NCBI GenBank assembly: GCA_018304205.1
Contig: JAGVWR010000046.1
Span: forward strand, 1-6,357
Direction of reading: 5' to 3'
Origin: Candidatus Pacearchaeota archaeon
GTDB taxonomy: Archaea > Nanobdellota > Nanobdellia > Pacearchaeales > GW2011-AR1
Length of the DNA stretch: 6,357 bases
Part shown: in pieces, positions 1-5,794 of the stretch
How the letters are laid out: the number at the start of each line of letters is the position of its first letter
How positions within the stretch are numbered: the first letter of the stretch is position 1
Made by a program: the position numbers and the translations under genes
The notes under the pieces: model-generated
Told to the model about the DNA's origin: nothing
Database searches by the model: none
Seen by the model: only the letters and a program-made list of their open reading frames with translations

Positions 1-99
1 GTAAAAAAGAAAGACTTAGAAAATGTTCTTTATTGGGAAGAATGGGATAAAACAAAAAGGCCGACATTATTCAAAGAGCCGCCTATTCAGCATAAATAA
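1..99 (+). CDS. 3' end of an unrecognised gene (partial)
   Basis: An open frame runs from the first base of the window to a TAA at 97-99 and encodes the last 32 residues of a protein whose start lies outside. The tail is charged and aromatic (it contains LYWEEWDKTKRP and ends KEPPIQHK), with no membrane segment. I do not recognise the family. Reality is supported by its ending just before a good archaeal promoter for the next gene and by a composition that looks coding. It is on the same strand as the membrane protein at 164 but is probably transcribed separately, because a TATA-like box and only about 65 bases separate them. Confidence 0.6.
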   Translation, partial: VKKKDLENVLYWEEWDKTKRPTLFKEPPIQHK

Positions 100-131
100 A
101 AAATAACAAAACTATTTATAAAAGTTAACAT

Positions 132-143
132 AAATATATAAAC
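132..143 (+). promoter_or_regulatory. TATA-box promoter, probably leaderless
   Basis: The box AAATATATAAAC is centred about 26 bases before the ATG at 164. In archaea transcription starts roughly 25 bases after the box, so the mRNA would begin at or next to the start codon, and no Shine-Dalgarno sequence precedes the ATG. A second AT-rich element (TTTATAAAAG, near 115-124) lies further upstream and could be an alternative box giving a leader of about 20 bases. Confidence 0.6.
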
Positions 144-163
144 TATAAAAATATACTAGTAAT

Positions 164-682
164 ATGCCTTATGGAATTAGTCCTCCAAGAGATAGAAAGA
201 CGAGTGCGGTATCAGCAAAAGAGTTTGATAAAATTGCTGAAAAGCAAAAAAGATTAGGACTAAAAGGGCAAGATTATGCTCTTGCAGCCGAAAGCTGGTT
301 GAGGGCTAAAGAACCACGAAAAGCTATAATCTCTTATGAAAAAGCAGCAACAGCATATGAGCAATATGCAGCAAATCTATTAGATATTGATGCGACTTCT
401 AATCGCCACAGAATTAATTATGCTTACTCTGAAGCAAAAAAAATGGAAAGAAAGGTAACTATAGTAAGAAGAACTATTGGAAAGAGAGGGATAAGACTAG
501 AGGATAGGGCGGCAATAACTGTTGCAATAATTGGGCTTGTCGGAGGGTTATTTTTTCTTTCAGCAAATATAACAGGTAACGTTATAAGTATAAATCAATA
601 TTCATCAAGTTGGGTAGGAATCATATTAATTATTTTTGGAATTGTTGGAAGTTTTTTTTGGATTAAAAGAAATAAAAAATAA
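164..682 (+). CDS. TPR/SNAP-like helical protein with two-helix C-terminal membrane anchor
   Basis: Encodes 172 residues. The N-terminal two thirds (about 18-100) is predicted helical and charged, with alternating Ala/Tyr positions (for example YALAAESWLRAKEPRKA and SYEKAATAYEQYA) like one or two tetratricopeptide/SNAP-type helical hairpins, which normally mediate protein-protein contacts. Two hydrophobic segments follow, at about 117-134 and 150-167, joined by a short loop with LSANITGNVI (132-141) and closed by a basic tail IKRNKK. By positive charges on both sides, both ends should face the cytoplasm, leaving a short external hairpin. From memory, the LS-N-TGN-I loop followed by a GIVGSFFW-type helix recurs at the C-terminus of otherwise different membrane proteins in Pacearchaeota/Woesearchaeota; this is recall, not a search. 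The start is chosen because the ATG sits 26 bases after a TATA box. Specific function unknown; it is probably a membrane-tethered scaffold. Confidence 0.8.
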   Translation: MPYGISPPRDRKTSAVSAKEFDKIAEKQKRLGLKGQDYALAAESWLRAKEPRKAIISYEKAATAYEQYAANLLDIDATSNRHRINYAYSEAKKMERKVTIVRRTIGKRGIRLEDRAAITVAIIGLVGGLFFLSANITGNVISINQYSSSWVGIILIIFGIVGSFFWIKRNKK

Positions 683-686
683 TTAT

Positions 687-693
687 CTTTTTT
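687..693 (+). terminator. Oligo-T terminator after the membrane protein gene
   Basis: The run CTTTTTT begins five bases after the stop codon. Archaeal RNA polymerase terminates at such T-tracts without needing a hairpin. It is followed by an AT-rich stretch (691-707) that could also act as a weak promoter toward the remnant at 720. Confidence 0.45.
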
Positions 694-719
694 AAATATA
701 TTTAAAACAGTTAGTATAA

Positions 720-862
720 AGTGTAGAAGTTAAAGGCAGAGGGGAACTATTAGATCTTATTAAAACAATAAAAAAAGGTTCGATGTTAGAGATGTGGAGA
801 TCCTTAATATTAAAGAGTATCTAAAACTAGAGAGCATACCTTTGGCATGGTCTGAAAAATAA
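720..862 (+). pseudogene. Decayed or frameshifted coding remnant, family not recognised
   Basis: Two protein-like pieces in different plus frames lie end to end. The first (720-776) reads SVEVKGRGELLDLIKTIKK and the second (773-862) reads KRFDVRDVEILNIKEYLKL then ESIPLAWSEK and a TAA. They join if one base is re-read in the run of seven A at 770-776. Both have balanced, coding-like composition with amphipathic spacing, and together look like the last 50 or so residues of a soluble protein. No start codon is present: the first frame is closed by TAA at 717-719 and has no ATG, GTG or TTG before 783. I therefore read it as a gene remnant or a very short decayed gene rather than a working frameshift gene. 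A sequencing error at the A-run would explain the shift but not the missing start. Confidence 0.4.
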
Positions 863-888
863 AAAAAGGAAAATAAAAAAATAAAAAC
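861..888 (-). terminator. Multiple T-tract terminator after ftsZ
   Basis: Read on the minus strand, three T-runs (five, seven and seven T) follow the ftsZ stop codon within about 35 bases, broken only by single A or CC. This is the typical archaeal intrinsic terminator and sits in the convergent gap with the plus-strand remnant. The same stretch is A-rich on the plus strand and overlaps the last base or two of that remnant. Confidence 0.6.
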
Positions 889-894
889 TTTGGC

Positions 895-1980
895 TTATTT
901 GAAGACTTCAATACCTAAATCAGACATTTCTGATTGATGAGATTGTTTCTTTTCTTCTCTCATAGAACCACGACCAAGAACGTAAGGCGATGCAACTCCA
1001 GTCATAATTGTAATAACTCTGACTTTATTTGCAAACTCCTTGTTAATTCTCGCTCCAATGATTACCTGCGCGTCTGGACTTATACTTTCAGTAACAAGTT
1101 CTCCAATTCCGGAGAATTCTTCAAGTTTGAAGTCTTGACCACAAGTAACGTGGATTAGCGCTCCTGTAGCTCCTTTATAGTCTACATCAAGTAAGGGATG
1201 AGTAAGAGCTTGTCTAACTGCTTCACTAACTCTATCAGTGGTATCAGATTCTCCAACTCCAATAACTGCCATTTCTCCATTTTTCATAATTGCTGAAACG
1301 TCCGCGTAGTCTAAGTTGATCAATGATGGCAAAGTAATAGTTTCCACTATACCTTTAATCATTGTACTTACTAATTCGTTTGCAACAGCAAAAGCTTGTT
1401 CCATAGGGAGATTTCCTGCAATATCTACAAGTCTATTGTTATCAATTATAATTGCTGTATCTACAACTTCTGTAAGTTCCTGAAGGCCAAATTCTGCCTT
1501 ATCATGTCTAGCCTTTTCACATTCAAAAGGCATTGTAACTACCGCAATAACAATAGCTCCAGATTCCTTTGCTAATTGTGCTATTACTGGGGCTGCTCCT
1601 GTTCCGCTTCCTCCGCCCATACCAGCTAACACGAAGACCATATCAGCGTTTGAAGCTGATTTTTTTAACTCAGATAAAGATTCCTTTGCTGCTTCTCTAC
1701 CTACGTTTGGACGGCCTCCTGCTCCAAGTCCTCTTGTCAATTCCTTTCCAATAAGAACTTTTTCATCTGCCTTTGTTATGCTAAGATGAAGAGCGTCTGT
1801 ATTAACTGCGTAAACTGTGGCGCCGTTGATTCCTTTATTAAAAAGCCATGTTACAGCATTGCTACCCATACCTCCAACACCAAAAACTTTGATGTTTGCT
1901 TTTCCAGCTCTTAATTCGTCAAAATTAATAGAATGAGTCTCAACATTCTGTAATGCTTCTTTTGCAAGATCAAGTACCAT
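895..1980 (-). CDS. ftsZ: Cell division protein FtsZ (archaeal, FtsZ1-like)
   Basis: FtsZ is the tubulin-family GTPase that polymerises at midcell to form the division ring. The 361 residues match the family length. The nucleotide-binding glycine loop is FGVGGMGSNA (about 33-42), the tubulin signature is GMGGGSGTG (120-128), the ribose/guanine region includes DNNRL (180-184), and the catalytic T7 loop is NLDYAD (222-227) with both acidic residues in place, so it should be an active GTPase. LLDVDYKGATGAL (263-275) begins the C-terminal domain. The pattern KVLIGKELTRGLGAG resembles euryarchaeal FtsZ1 more than FtsZ2. A polar linker (about 338-352) leads to a short tail, SDLGIEVFK, likely the peptide that docks a membrane anchor such as SepF. 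The gene stands alone, with its own promoter, a Shine-Dalgarno site and a strong terminator, and converges on the plus-strand gene. Confidence 0.97.
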   Translation of the reverse strand: MVLDLAKEALQNVETHSINFDELRAGKANIKVFGVGGMGSNAVTWLFNKGINGATVYAVNTDALHLSITKADEKVLIGKELTRGLGAGGRPNVGREAAKESLSELKKSASNADMVFVLAGMGGGSGTGAAPVIAQLAKESGAIVIAVVTMPFECEKARHDKAEFGLQELTEVVDTAIIIDNNRLVDIAGNLPMEQAFAVANELVSTMIKGIVETITLPSLINLDYADVSAIMKNGEMAVIGVGESDTTDRVSEAVRQALTHPLLDVDYKGATGALIHVTCGQDFKLEEFSGIGELVTESISPDAQVIIGARINKEFANKVRVITIMTGVASPYVLGRGSMREEKKQSHQSEMSDLGIEVFK

Positions 1981-1996
1981 ATTCTCTTTTTTAATT

Positions 1997-2002
1997 ACCT
2001 CC
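1997..2002 (-). promoter_or_regulatory. Shine-Dalgarno GGAGGT in the ftsZ leader, long spacing, inside a mini-ORF
   Basis: On the minus strand a perfect GGAGGT lies 16 bases before the ftsZ ATG, further than the usual 5-10. It is the only clear Shine-Dalgarno sequence before any gene in the window. It falls inside a five-codon reading frame (1991-2008, peptide MKGGN). An in-frame ATT (1987-1989) lies between it and the ATG, but a TGA closes the frame just upstream, so the ATG at 1980 remains the best start. Confidence 0.5.
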
Positions 2003-2055
2003 TTTCATTTTGATTTAAATTTAATTGCCTCTTATCGAAAATAGGTAGTAATTAC

Positions 2056-2066
2056 TTTAAATATTT
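2056..2066 (-). promoter_or_regulatory. ftsZ: Candidate TATA box for ftsZ
   Basis: Minus-strand ATATTTAAA-type box preceded by a short AT/purine stretch. A start site about 25 bases downstream (near 2033) would give an ftsZ leader of about 50 bases that contains the Shine-Dalgarno site. A second AT-rich candidate at 2013-2025 (ATTTAAATTTAAT) would start transcription near 1994, which would cut off the Shine-Dalgarno site; I favour the upstream box for that reason. Confidence 0.4.
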
Positions 2067-2069
2067 GAC

Positions 2070-2083
2070 TATTCTGCAGAATA
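2070..2083. repeat. 14-base perfect palindrome between dys and the ftsZ promoter
   Basis: TATTCTGCAGAATA is a perfect inverted repeat with no spacer. It lies 9 bases past the dys stop codon and directly upstream of the candidate ftsZ TATA/BRE region. The position suits a dimeric regulator's operator; a cruciform or a processing/terminating element for the dys mRNA is the alternative, though no T-run follows it. The function is inferred from position alone. Confidence 0.45.
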
Positions 2084-2092
2084 ACATTTTGT

Positions 2093-3094
2093 TTAGTGTT
2101 TTGCAAAGGTTTGGGCCACTAAAATTGGGAGAATGATTGTAGCATCAGCGAAAACTTTAATGTTTTTGCTTTTTGGGAGTAGTTTACCCCATGAAATTGC
2201 TTCTTCTGGTAGTGCTCCTGAATCTGAACCATCAAATTCGTTGGAAGTATTTATGTAAACCGCATAATCCGCACCATTTCTCAGCATATTTGCATTTAAA
2301 ATGGCATGTTTTATTGTTCCCGAACCTAAAATAATCAAACCAGATTTTTTAATTCCTAGAGTAGAATCATTAAACCATTTTATATCCGAAACAATATCTA
2401 TTACGAAGTCAGAATGTTTGAATGAGAAGAAATAAATGTTGTCTCCTAAAGCACCATCGGTTATAACTGGACAATAGACAGGTATTTTATTTTTATAAGC
2501 CCAATAATAAATGCTTTCTTCATTGTTTATTTTTTCTCCAAGTTTCCAAATTATATCCAAGGGTTTTATTACTTTCCCTTTTTTTTGTTCGTTATAGAGA
2601 TCTTCTAAAATTGGCTGAACAAATTTTTCAAATTCGACGTAACGGTTGTTTGAAACGAAGATATTGCCTATTCTGTTTATTCCTTTTTCTCTTAATTCTT
2701 TTCCTGGCGCATTAAAATCTCCTAAAAAGAAATCTCCAAGGCATTTAATTACGTCTTCTTCTATTCCTCCAGTTGTTGTGACTAAGTAGGATATTTTTTT
2801 ATTTTGTACCAAATAGCGTATTATATCTCTATTTCCAGAACTTACCATGTTTGAAGTGTATCCTAGAAAAATTGTTGCATTGTTAGTAATCATTTCATTT
2901 GTGATTTCAACCGCCTTTGCTAAATGAGAAGCCTGAAAGCCACTTGATTTAAACGACTCGATTATATCTTCGTATTTTATTCCATTGTCAAAGTTATAGC
3001 CTTGTATTTTAGTTCCTGAAACTTCTTCACTTTTTCTAAGTAAGTTAGCTTTTGCTGTTTTTTCTTTATCTACTATATCTTTATTGTTAACCAT
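2093..3094 (-). CDS. dys: Deoxyhypusine synthase
   Basis: Transfers the aminobutyl group of spermidine, using NAD, to one lysine of translation factor aIF5A, the first step of hypusine formation. The 333 residues fit the family. NAD/spermidine-site motifs are all visible: TSNMVSSGNRD (80-90), TTTGGIEED (106-114), CPVITDGALGDN (208-219), RNGADYAVYINTSNEFDG (272-289), GSDSGALPEEA (289-299), and SWGK (301-304), where K304 corresponds to the lysine that forms the enzyme-substrate imine (K329 in the human enzyme). FADATIILPILVAQTF (315-330) closes the fold. Nothing is truncated. It starts 30 bases after the MYG1-like gene stops, with no Shine-Dalgarno site; a TATA-like element 25 bases before the ATG suggests a leaderless transcript in addition to possible read-through from upstream. 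Confidence 0.96.
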   Translation of the reverse strand: MVNNKDIVDKEKTAKANLLRKSEEVSGTKIQGYNFDNGIKYEDIIESFKSSGFQASHLAKAVEITNEMITNNATIFLGYTSNMVSSGNRDIIRYLVQNKKISYLVTTTGGIEEDVIKCLGDFFLGDFNAPGKELREKGINRIGNIFVSNNRYVEFEKFVQPILEDLYNEQKKGKVIKPLDIIWKLGEKINNEESIYYWAYKNKIPVYCPVITDGALGDNIYFFSFKHSDFVIDIVSDIKWFNDSTLGIKKSGLIILGSGTIKHAILNANMLRNGADYAVYINTSNEFDGSDSGALPEEAISWGKLLPKSKNIKVFADATIILPILVAQTFAKH

Positions 3095-3114
3095 GTAGAA
3101 AAGAAAAAAAGGGT

Positions 3115-3126
3115 GTTTTTAAGTTT
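3115..3126 (-). promoter_or_regulatory. Weak TATA-like element before dys
   Basis: Minus-strand AAACTTAAAAAC is centred about 25 bases before the dys ATG and overlaps the stop codon of the upstream gene. It is followed by a pyrimidine tract (seven T, C, four T) that runs almost to the ATG. The tract could also terminate transcripts arriving from upstream. Spacing fits a leaderless start; the box itself is a poor match. Confidence 0.3.
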
Positions 3127-4006
3127 ATTCTTTATATTTTAGTGCAAGATCAAGGAGTTTTAGGATGCTTTCTTTTGATTTTGCTACAATAGTTATTCTG
3201 TTTTTGTGGGAGAATATAACATCTTTTATACACGTTACTTTTGCTAATTCTTCGTTTTCTAGGCCAGCCCATTCTTTTGGTAGGGGTTTTCTTGGAGCAA
3301 AACCATTAATATCCTTTTCTACAGTTCTCAGTCTCCAATTCTCTTTTTCTTTGTCATAATATACTACAAATTTTAATTTGGTTTCTAAAGTAGCTACTTC
3401 TTTGAAAGGAACAAACTCGTTTAGAATAATGTAATCTTTGCTTTTGCTTTCTTTGATTGTTTTTAGAACTGTATTTCTTGCTTTATTCATTCCTTCTGCT
3501 TTGTTTATTTCTCCTTTAAGAATCAACATAGCAAACTTAACTGCCTCTTTAAAAGATTTATTAGAATTAGATTCGTCTGGCCATTGTGGATTAAGGGCAT
3601 TTATAGCGTCATCAATTTTGTATGGTTCAATATCTTTTACACTGAATGTTTTTAGCCCATTGTCATGAGCGTCTAAATGTTGAATTAATTTTTTATCAAT
3701 ACATTCAAAAATCCAATCTTGACTAACTAGTTCTTTTCCAAATTGTTTCCAAATTAATCCAATGGCTGCGTAAGGTATGTTATTTTCTCTTTTTCCTGCC
3801 CCTTCTTTTTGATGATGATCAAAATTTCCTTTTCTTGGATCGTAAGAAAAACCTACATCGATTCTTGCATCAACTTTACTTAGTTTTTCCTGATCACGAG
3901 ATCTAATATATTTTAATTTAGGATGTATTAGTTTTAAAACGGCAATAGCAAAGACGTCATCTGAATGAAAATTTCCATCATGCACAGCAACTAATTCGTA
4001 ATTCAT
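3125..4006 (-). CDS. MYG1/UPF0160-family protein, probable 3'-5' RNA exonuclease
   Basis: MYG1 proteins have a DHH-like metal-dependent phosphodiesterase fold; the eukaryotic member has been reported to be a 3'-5' RNA exonuclease that links mitochondrial and nuclear translation. The archaeal role is not established. The 293 residues show the family motifs in order: HDGNFHSDD (9-17), RIDVG (48-52), FDHHQ (62-66), DAHDNG (112-117), and in the C-terminal half GFAPRKPLPKEWAGL (235-249) and FSHKNRITIVAKSKE (265-279). The acidic and histidine metal ligands are present, so it should be active. The ATG lies 24 bases after the stop of the DHH gene. There is no Shine-Dalgarno sequence; a TATA-like element overlapping the upstream stop is 25 bases before the ATG. 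Its placement beside a DHH phosphoesterase and deoxyhypusine synthase suggests a role in RNA or translation maintenance, which is inference. Confidence 0.9.
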   Translation of the reverse strand: MNYELVAVHDGNFHSDDVFAIAVLKLIHPKLKYIRSRDQEKLSKVDARIDVGFSYDPRKGNFDHHQKEGAGKRENNIPYAAIGLIWKQFGKELVSQDWIFECIDKKLIQHLDAHDNGLKTFSVKDIEPYKIDDAINALNPQWPDESNSNKSFKEAVKFAMLILKGEINKAEGMNKARNTVLKTIKESKSKDYIILNEFVPFKEVATLETKLKFVVYYDKEKENWRLRTVEKDINGFAPRKPLPKEWAGLENEELAKVTCIKDVIFSHKNRITIVAKSKESILKLLDLALKYKE

Positions 4007-4025
4007 TTTTTAGAAAGGAATAAGG

Positions 4026-4036
4026 TTATTTTAAAG
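4026..4036 (-). promoter_or_regulatory. TATA-like element before the MYG1-family gene
   Basis: Minus-strand CTTTAAAATAA is centred about 25 bases before the ATG and overlaps the last codons of the DHH gene. The short spacer after it is pyrimidine-rich (CCTTATTCCTTTCT). The distance matches the leaderless arrangement seen at 132 and 5771. It could equally be chance in AT-rich sequence. Confidence 0.35.
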
Positions 4037-5092
4037 CTTGTCAATTTCGATTCCTAATAATTTTTTGAATTCTTCTTTGTCTTTTATAGATACATGGCCT
4101 CCAGCTGCTTTTATATGCCCTCCACCATCTGCATCTTTAAAATTTTTAGTTAGACTTTTGAGAAGTAAATCCATATTTTCTTTTCCATCTTGCCTTCTTG
4201 CTGAAAAAATATAGTGTTTATCACTTGGCCTAGCAATTAATATTGTTTTATCTGTATATTTTGTACTTATCATATTAGAAATAAAAGAACCTACTTTAAA
4301 TTCTGGAATAAATTCCCAGAAAAATCCATTACGTAGGTTTATCTTTTCTTCTTCAAATTTTATTAGAGATTCTTCTATGTAATCCTCTACAACTTTTGCG
4401 CTTTTTGTTAGGTCTCCCATATTCCCAAAATCTTTTCCTATGCTATAATATACATCTTTTAGATTGGACTCTTTGGAATAAATAATTGCTAGGCTTAGAT
4501 ACCATTGCAATTCCCAGAATTTTCCATTTTGATCTATAAGTCCCTCTTTAATGGAAAATTTATCTCCATATTTTTCAAATATTTCTTTTAGCCAGATTTC
4601 GTTTTTAATAAAGAGAAAATCTGAAATTGATGCGCATGCAACAAGCCAGTCGTAATGTTCTATTTCTTTAATACTGGATATTAAATAGAAACAGAGATAA
4701 GCAGCACAATAGTCTTGAGCATTTATAAAAGATATTTTTGAAGAGTTAAAATCTCTTATGAACTGATGATGGTCAATTATCAGTACATTTTCAAATTCAT
4801 TTAGTTTGTTTATGAGTTCTTCATCTTTTACATAAAGGTCTGTAATTACTAAATTTTTAACTCCTTGGAGTTTTAGGTCTTCTAATAAATTTAAGTTGAA
4901 TACAGGATAATCTACAAATTTTATTAAATCTGTATGAAATATTTCATTAGTAATTTTTGTAGAAACAATTCCATCTAAATCAATATGGCTGATTAATGCA
5001 AGGGAGTCTTCTTTTTTTATTTTTGAGAAAAATTCTAGAAATTTGCCTATTGAACCTGCTCTAAAATCTGGTTTTTCAACTAAAATGTTCAT
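4031..5092 (-). CDS. DHH-DHHA1 family phosphoesterase (RecJ/NrnA-like)
   Basis: DHH-DHHA1 enzymes hydrolyse phosphodiester bonds in single-stranded DNA, short RNA oligonucleotides, pAp or cyclic dinucleotides using two metal ions. The 353 residues contain motif I SHIDLDG (35-41, ligands H36, D38, D40), motif II with D85 in VITDLY, motif III DHHQ (107-110), a likely motif IV acid D158 in ASISD, and the DHHA1 substrate-binding loop GGGHIKAAGG (323-332), followed by a short tail. All expected ligands are present. Length and order fit archaeal stand-alone DHH proteins; it is shorter than bacterial RecJ and lacks an obvious OB or CBS domain, so substrate cannot be assigned. Its ATG overlaps the MBL gene's TGA (ATGA, 5089-5092), implying translational coupling with that gene, and the MYG1-family gene follows 24 bases later. 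Confidence 0.92.
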   Translation of the reverse strand: MNILVEKPDFRAGSIGKFLEFFSKIKKEDSLALISHIDLDGIVSTKITNEIFHTDLIKFVDYPVFNLNLLEDLKLQGVKNLVITDLYVKDEELINKLNEFENVLIIDHHQFIRDFNSSKISFINAQDYCAAYLCFYLISSIKEIEHYDWLVACASISDFLFIKNEIWLKEIFEKYGDKFSIKEGLIDQNGKFWELQWYLSLAIIYSKESNLKDVYYSIGKDFGNMGDLTKSAKVVEDYIEESLIKFEEEKINLRNGFFWEFIPEFKVGSFISNMISTKYTDKTILIARPSDKHYIFSARRQDGKENMDLLLKSLTKNFKDADGGGHIKAAGGHVSIKDKEEFKKLLGIEIDKL

Positions 5093-5751
5093 ATTTTTTC
5101 TAAAATAACGGCATTTAATCCTAATCTCTTACATAATTTAACAAACTTTTGGGCTTCTTCTATTGTTCCTACGACTCCAGTGCCATAATGCATTGGAATA
5201 CATAAGTCTGGGGAGAGGAAGGAGGCTACTTCTACGGCTTCTTCGGCGTCCATAACATAAGTTCCTGAAACTGGGAGAATTACTGTAAAATGGTTTCCTT
5301 GTTTTCCGTGTCCGGTAAGATTTTTCATTTCGGGAATATTGTCGGTATCGCCTGCATGGTAGATTATATTATTTCCATCTATTTTAATTAAGAATCCTAA
5401 CCATCCTTCTGATTTTGGGTGTGCGTCTTTAGAAATAGTGTATGCTGGAACAGCCTTTATCTTAATCTTTGAAAATTCGAATTCATCATCAATTTCTACT
5501 ATTTCCATGTGAATATCTTTAATCTTGGTTATTTTACTTTGGGCATCTGGAGGGATTATAATTATGGTTCCTGGTTTTATGTCTTTAATTGAACAGTGAT
5601 CATAATGACTATGCGTTATAAGAATTAAATCGGCTTTGTCTACATTGTTTGATAAGTTGTAAGGATCAATCGCTATTCTTTTACCTTCTTTACAAGTAAT
5701 TAAGAATCCTGAATGACCAAGAAACTCTATTTTTACCCCGTTTATTTCCAT
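5089..5751 (-). CDS. UlaG/UPF0173-like metallo-beta-lactamase-fold hydrolase
   Basis: A 220-residue stand-alone MBL-fold protein. The first strand carries LGHSGFLI (11-18), the metal motif is THSHYDH (46-52; H47, H49, D51, H52), the bridging aspartate is in HAGDTD (132-137, D135), and the last histidine is in PMHYGT (186-191, H188). These features place it with the UPF0173/UlaG-like metal-dependent hydrolases rather than the beta-CASP or glyoxalase II groups. The substrate is unknown; UlaG opens L-ascorbate-6-phosphate lactone, but annotations of archaeal relatives are generic. It is the first gene of the minus-strand block and is coupled by a 4-base overlap to the DHH phosphoesterase, which hints at a shared nucleotide or oligonucleotide substrate (inference). 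A TATA-like box 24 bases before the ATG supports both the start and a leaderless mRNA. Confidence 0.92.
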   Translation of the reverse strand: MEINGVKIEFLGHSGFLITCKEGKRIAIDPYNLSNNVDKADLILITHSHYDHCSIKDIKPGTIIIIPPDAQSKITKIKDIHMEIVEIDDEFEFSKIKIKAVPAYTISKDAHPKSEGWLGFLIKIDGNNIIYHAGDTDNIPEMKNLTGHGKQGNHFTVILPVSGTYVMDAEEAVEVASFLSPDLCIPMHYGTGVVGTIEEAQKFVKLCKRLGLNAVILEKI

Positions 5752-5770
5752 TAGTTGTTTAGGGACACAT

Positions 5771-5780
5771 TTATTATAAA
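5771..5780 (-). promoter_or_regulatory. TATA-box promoter of the MBL-DHH gene block
   Basis: Minus-strand TTTATAATAA is centred about 24 bases before the MBL ATG at 5751, giving a leaderless transcript. It lies only about 15 bases after the stop of the truncated frame at 5795, so the block has its own promoter independent of gatA. Confidence 0.55.
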
Positions 5781-5794
5781 GTTAATTGTTGTAT

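Noticed and set aside
768..781. Programmed -1 frameshift at the A-run
   Set aside because: The run is slippery, but neither frame has a start codon and no downstream stimulatory structure is evident, so decay or sequencing error is simpler.
934..1158. Plus-strand open frame antisense to the 3' end of ftsZ
   Set aside because: It lies wholly within a clearly conserved ftsZ coding region, has no promoter or ribosome site, and its sequence is low in coding character.
1569..1754. Leucine-rich plus-strand open frame antisense to ftsZ
   Set aside because: The leucine runs are the antisense reading of Lys/Glu/Gly-rich FtsZ codons; no independent support.
1987..1989. ATT as the true ftsZ start, nearer to the Shine-Dalgarno site
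   Set aside because: It would be too close to GGAGGT and ATT starts are rare; the ATG at 1980 gives a normal FtsZ N-terminus.
3165..3668. Two plus-strand open frames antisense to the MYG1-family gene
   Set aside because: Both are shadows of a gene with all family motifs intact; no promoter on the plus strand.
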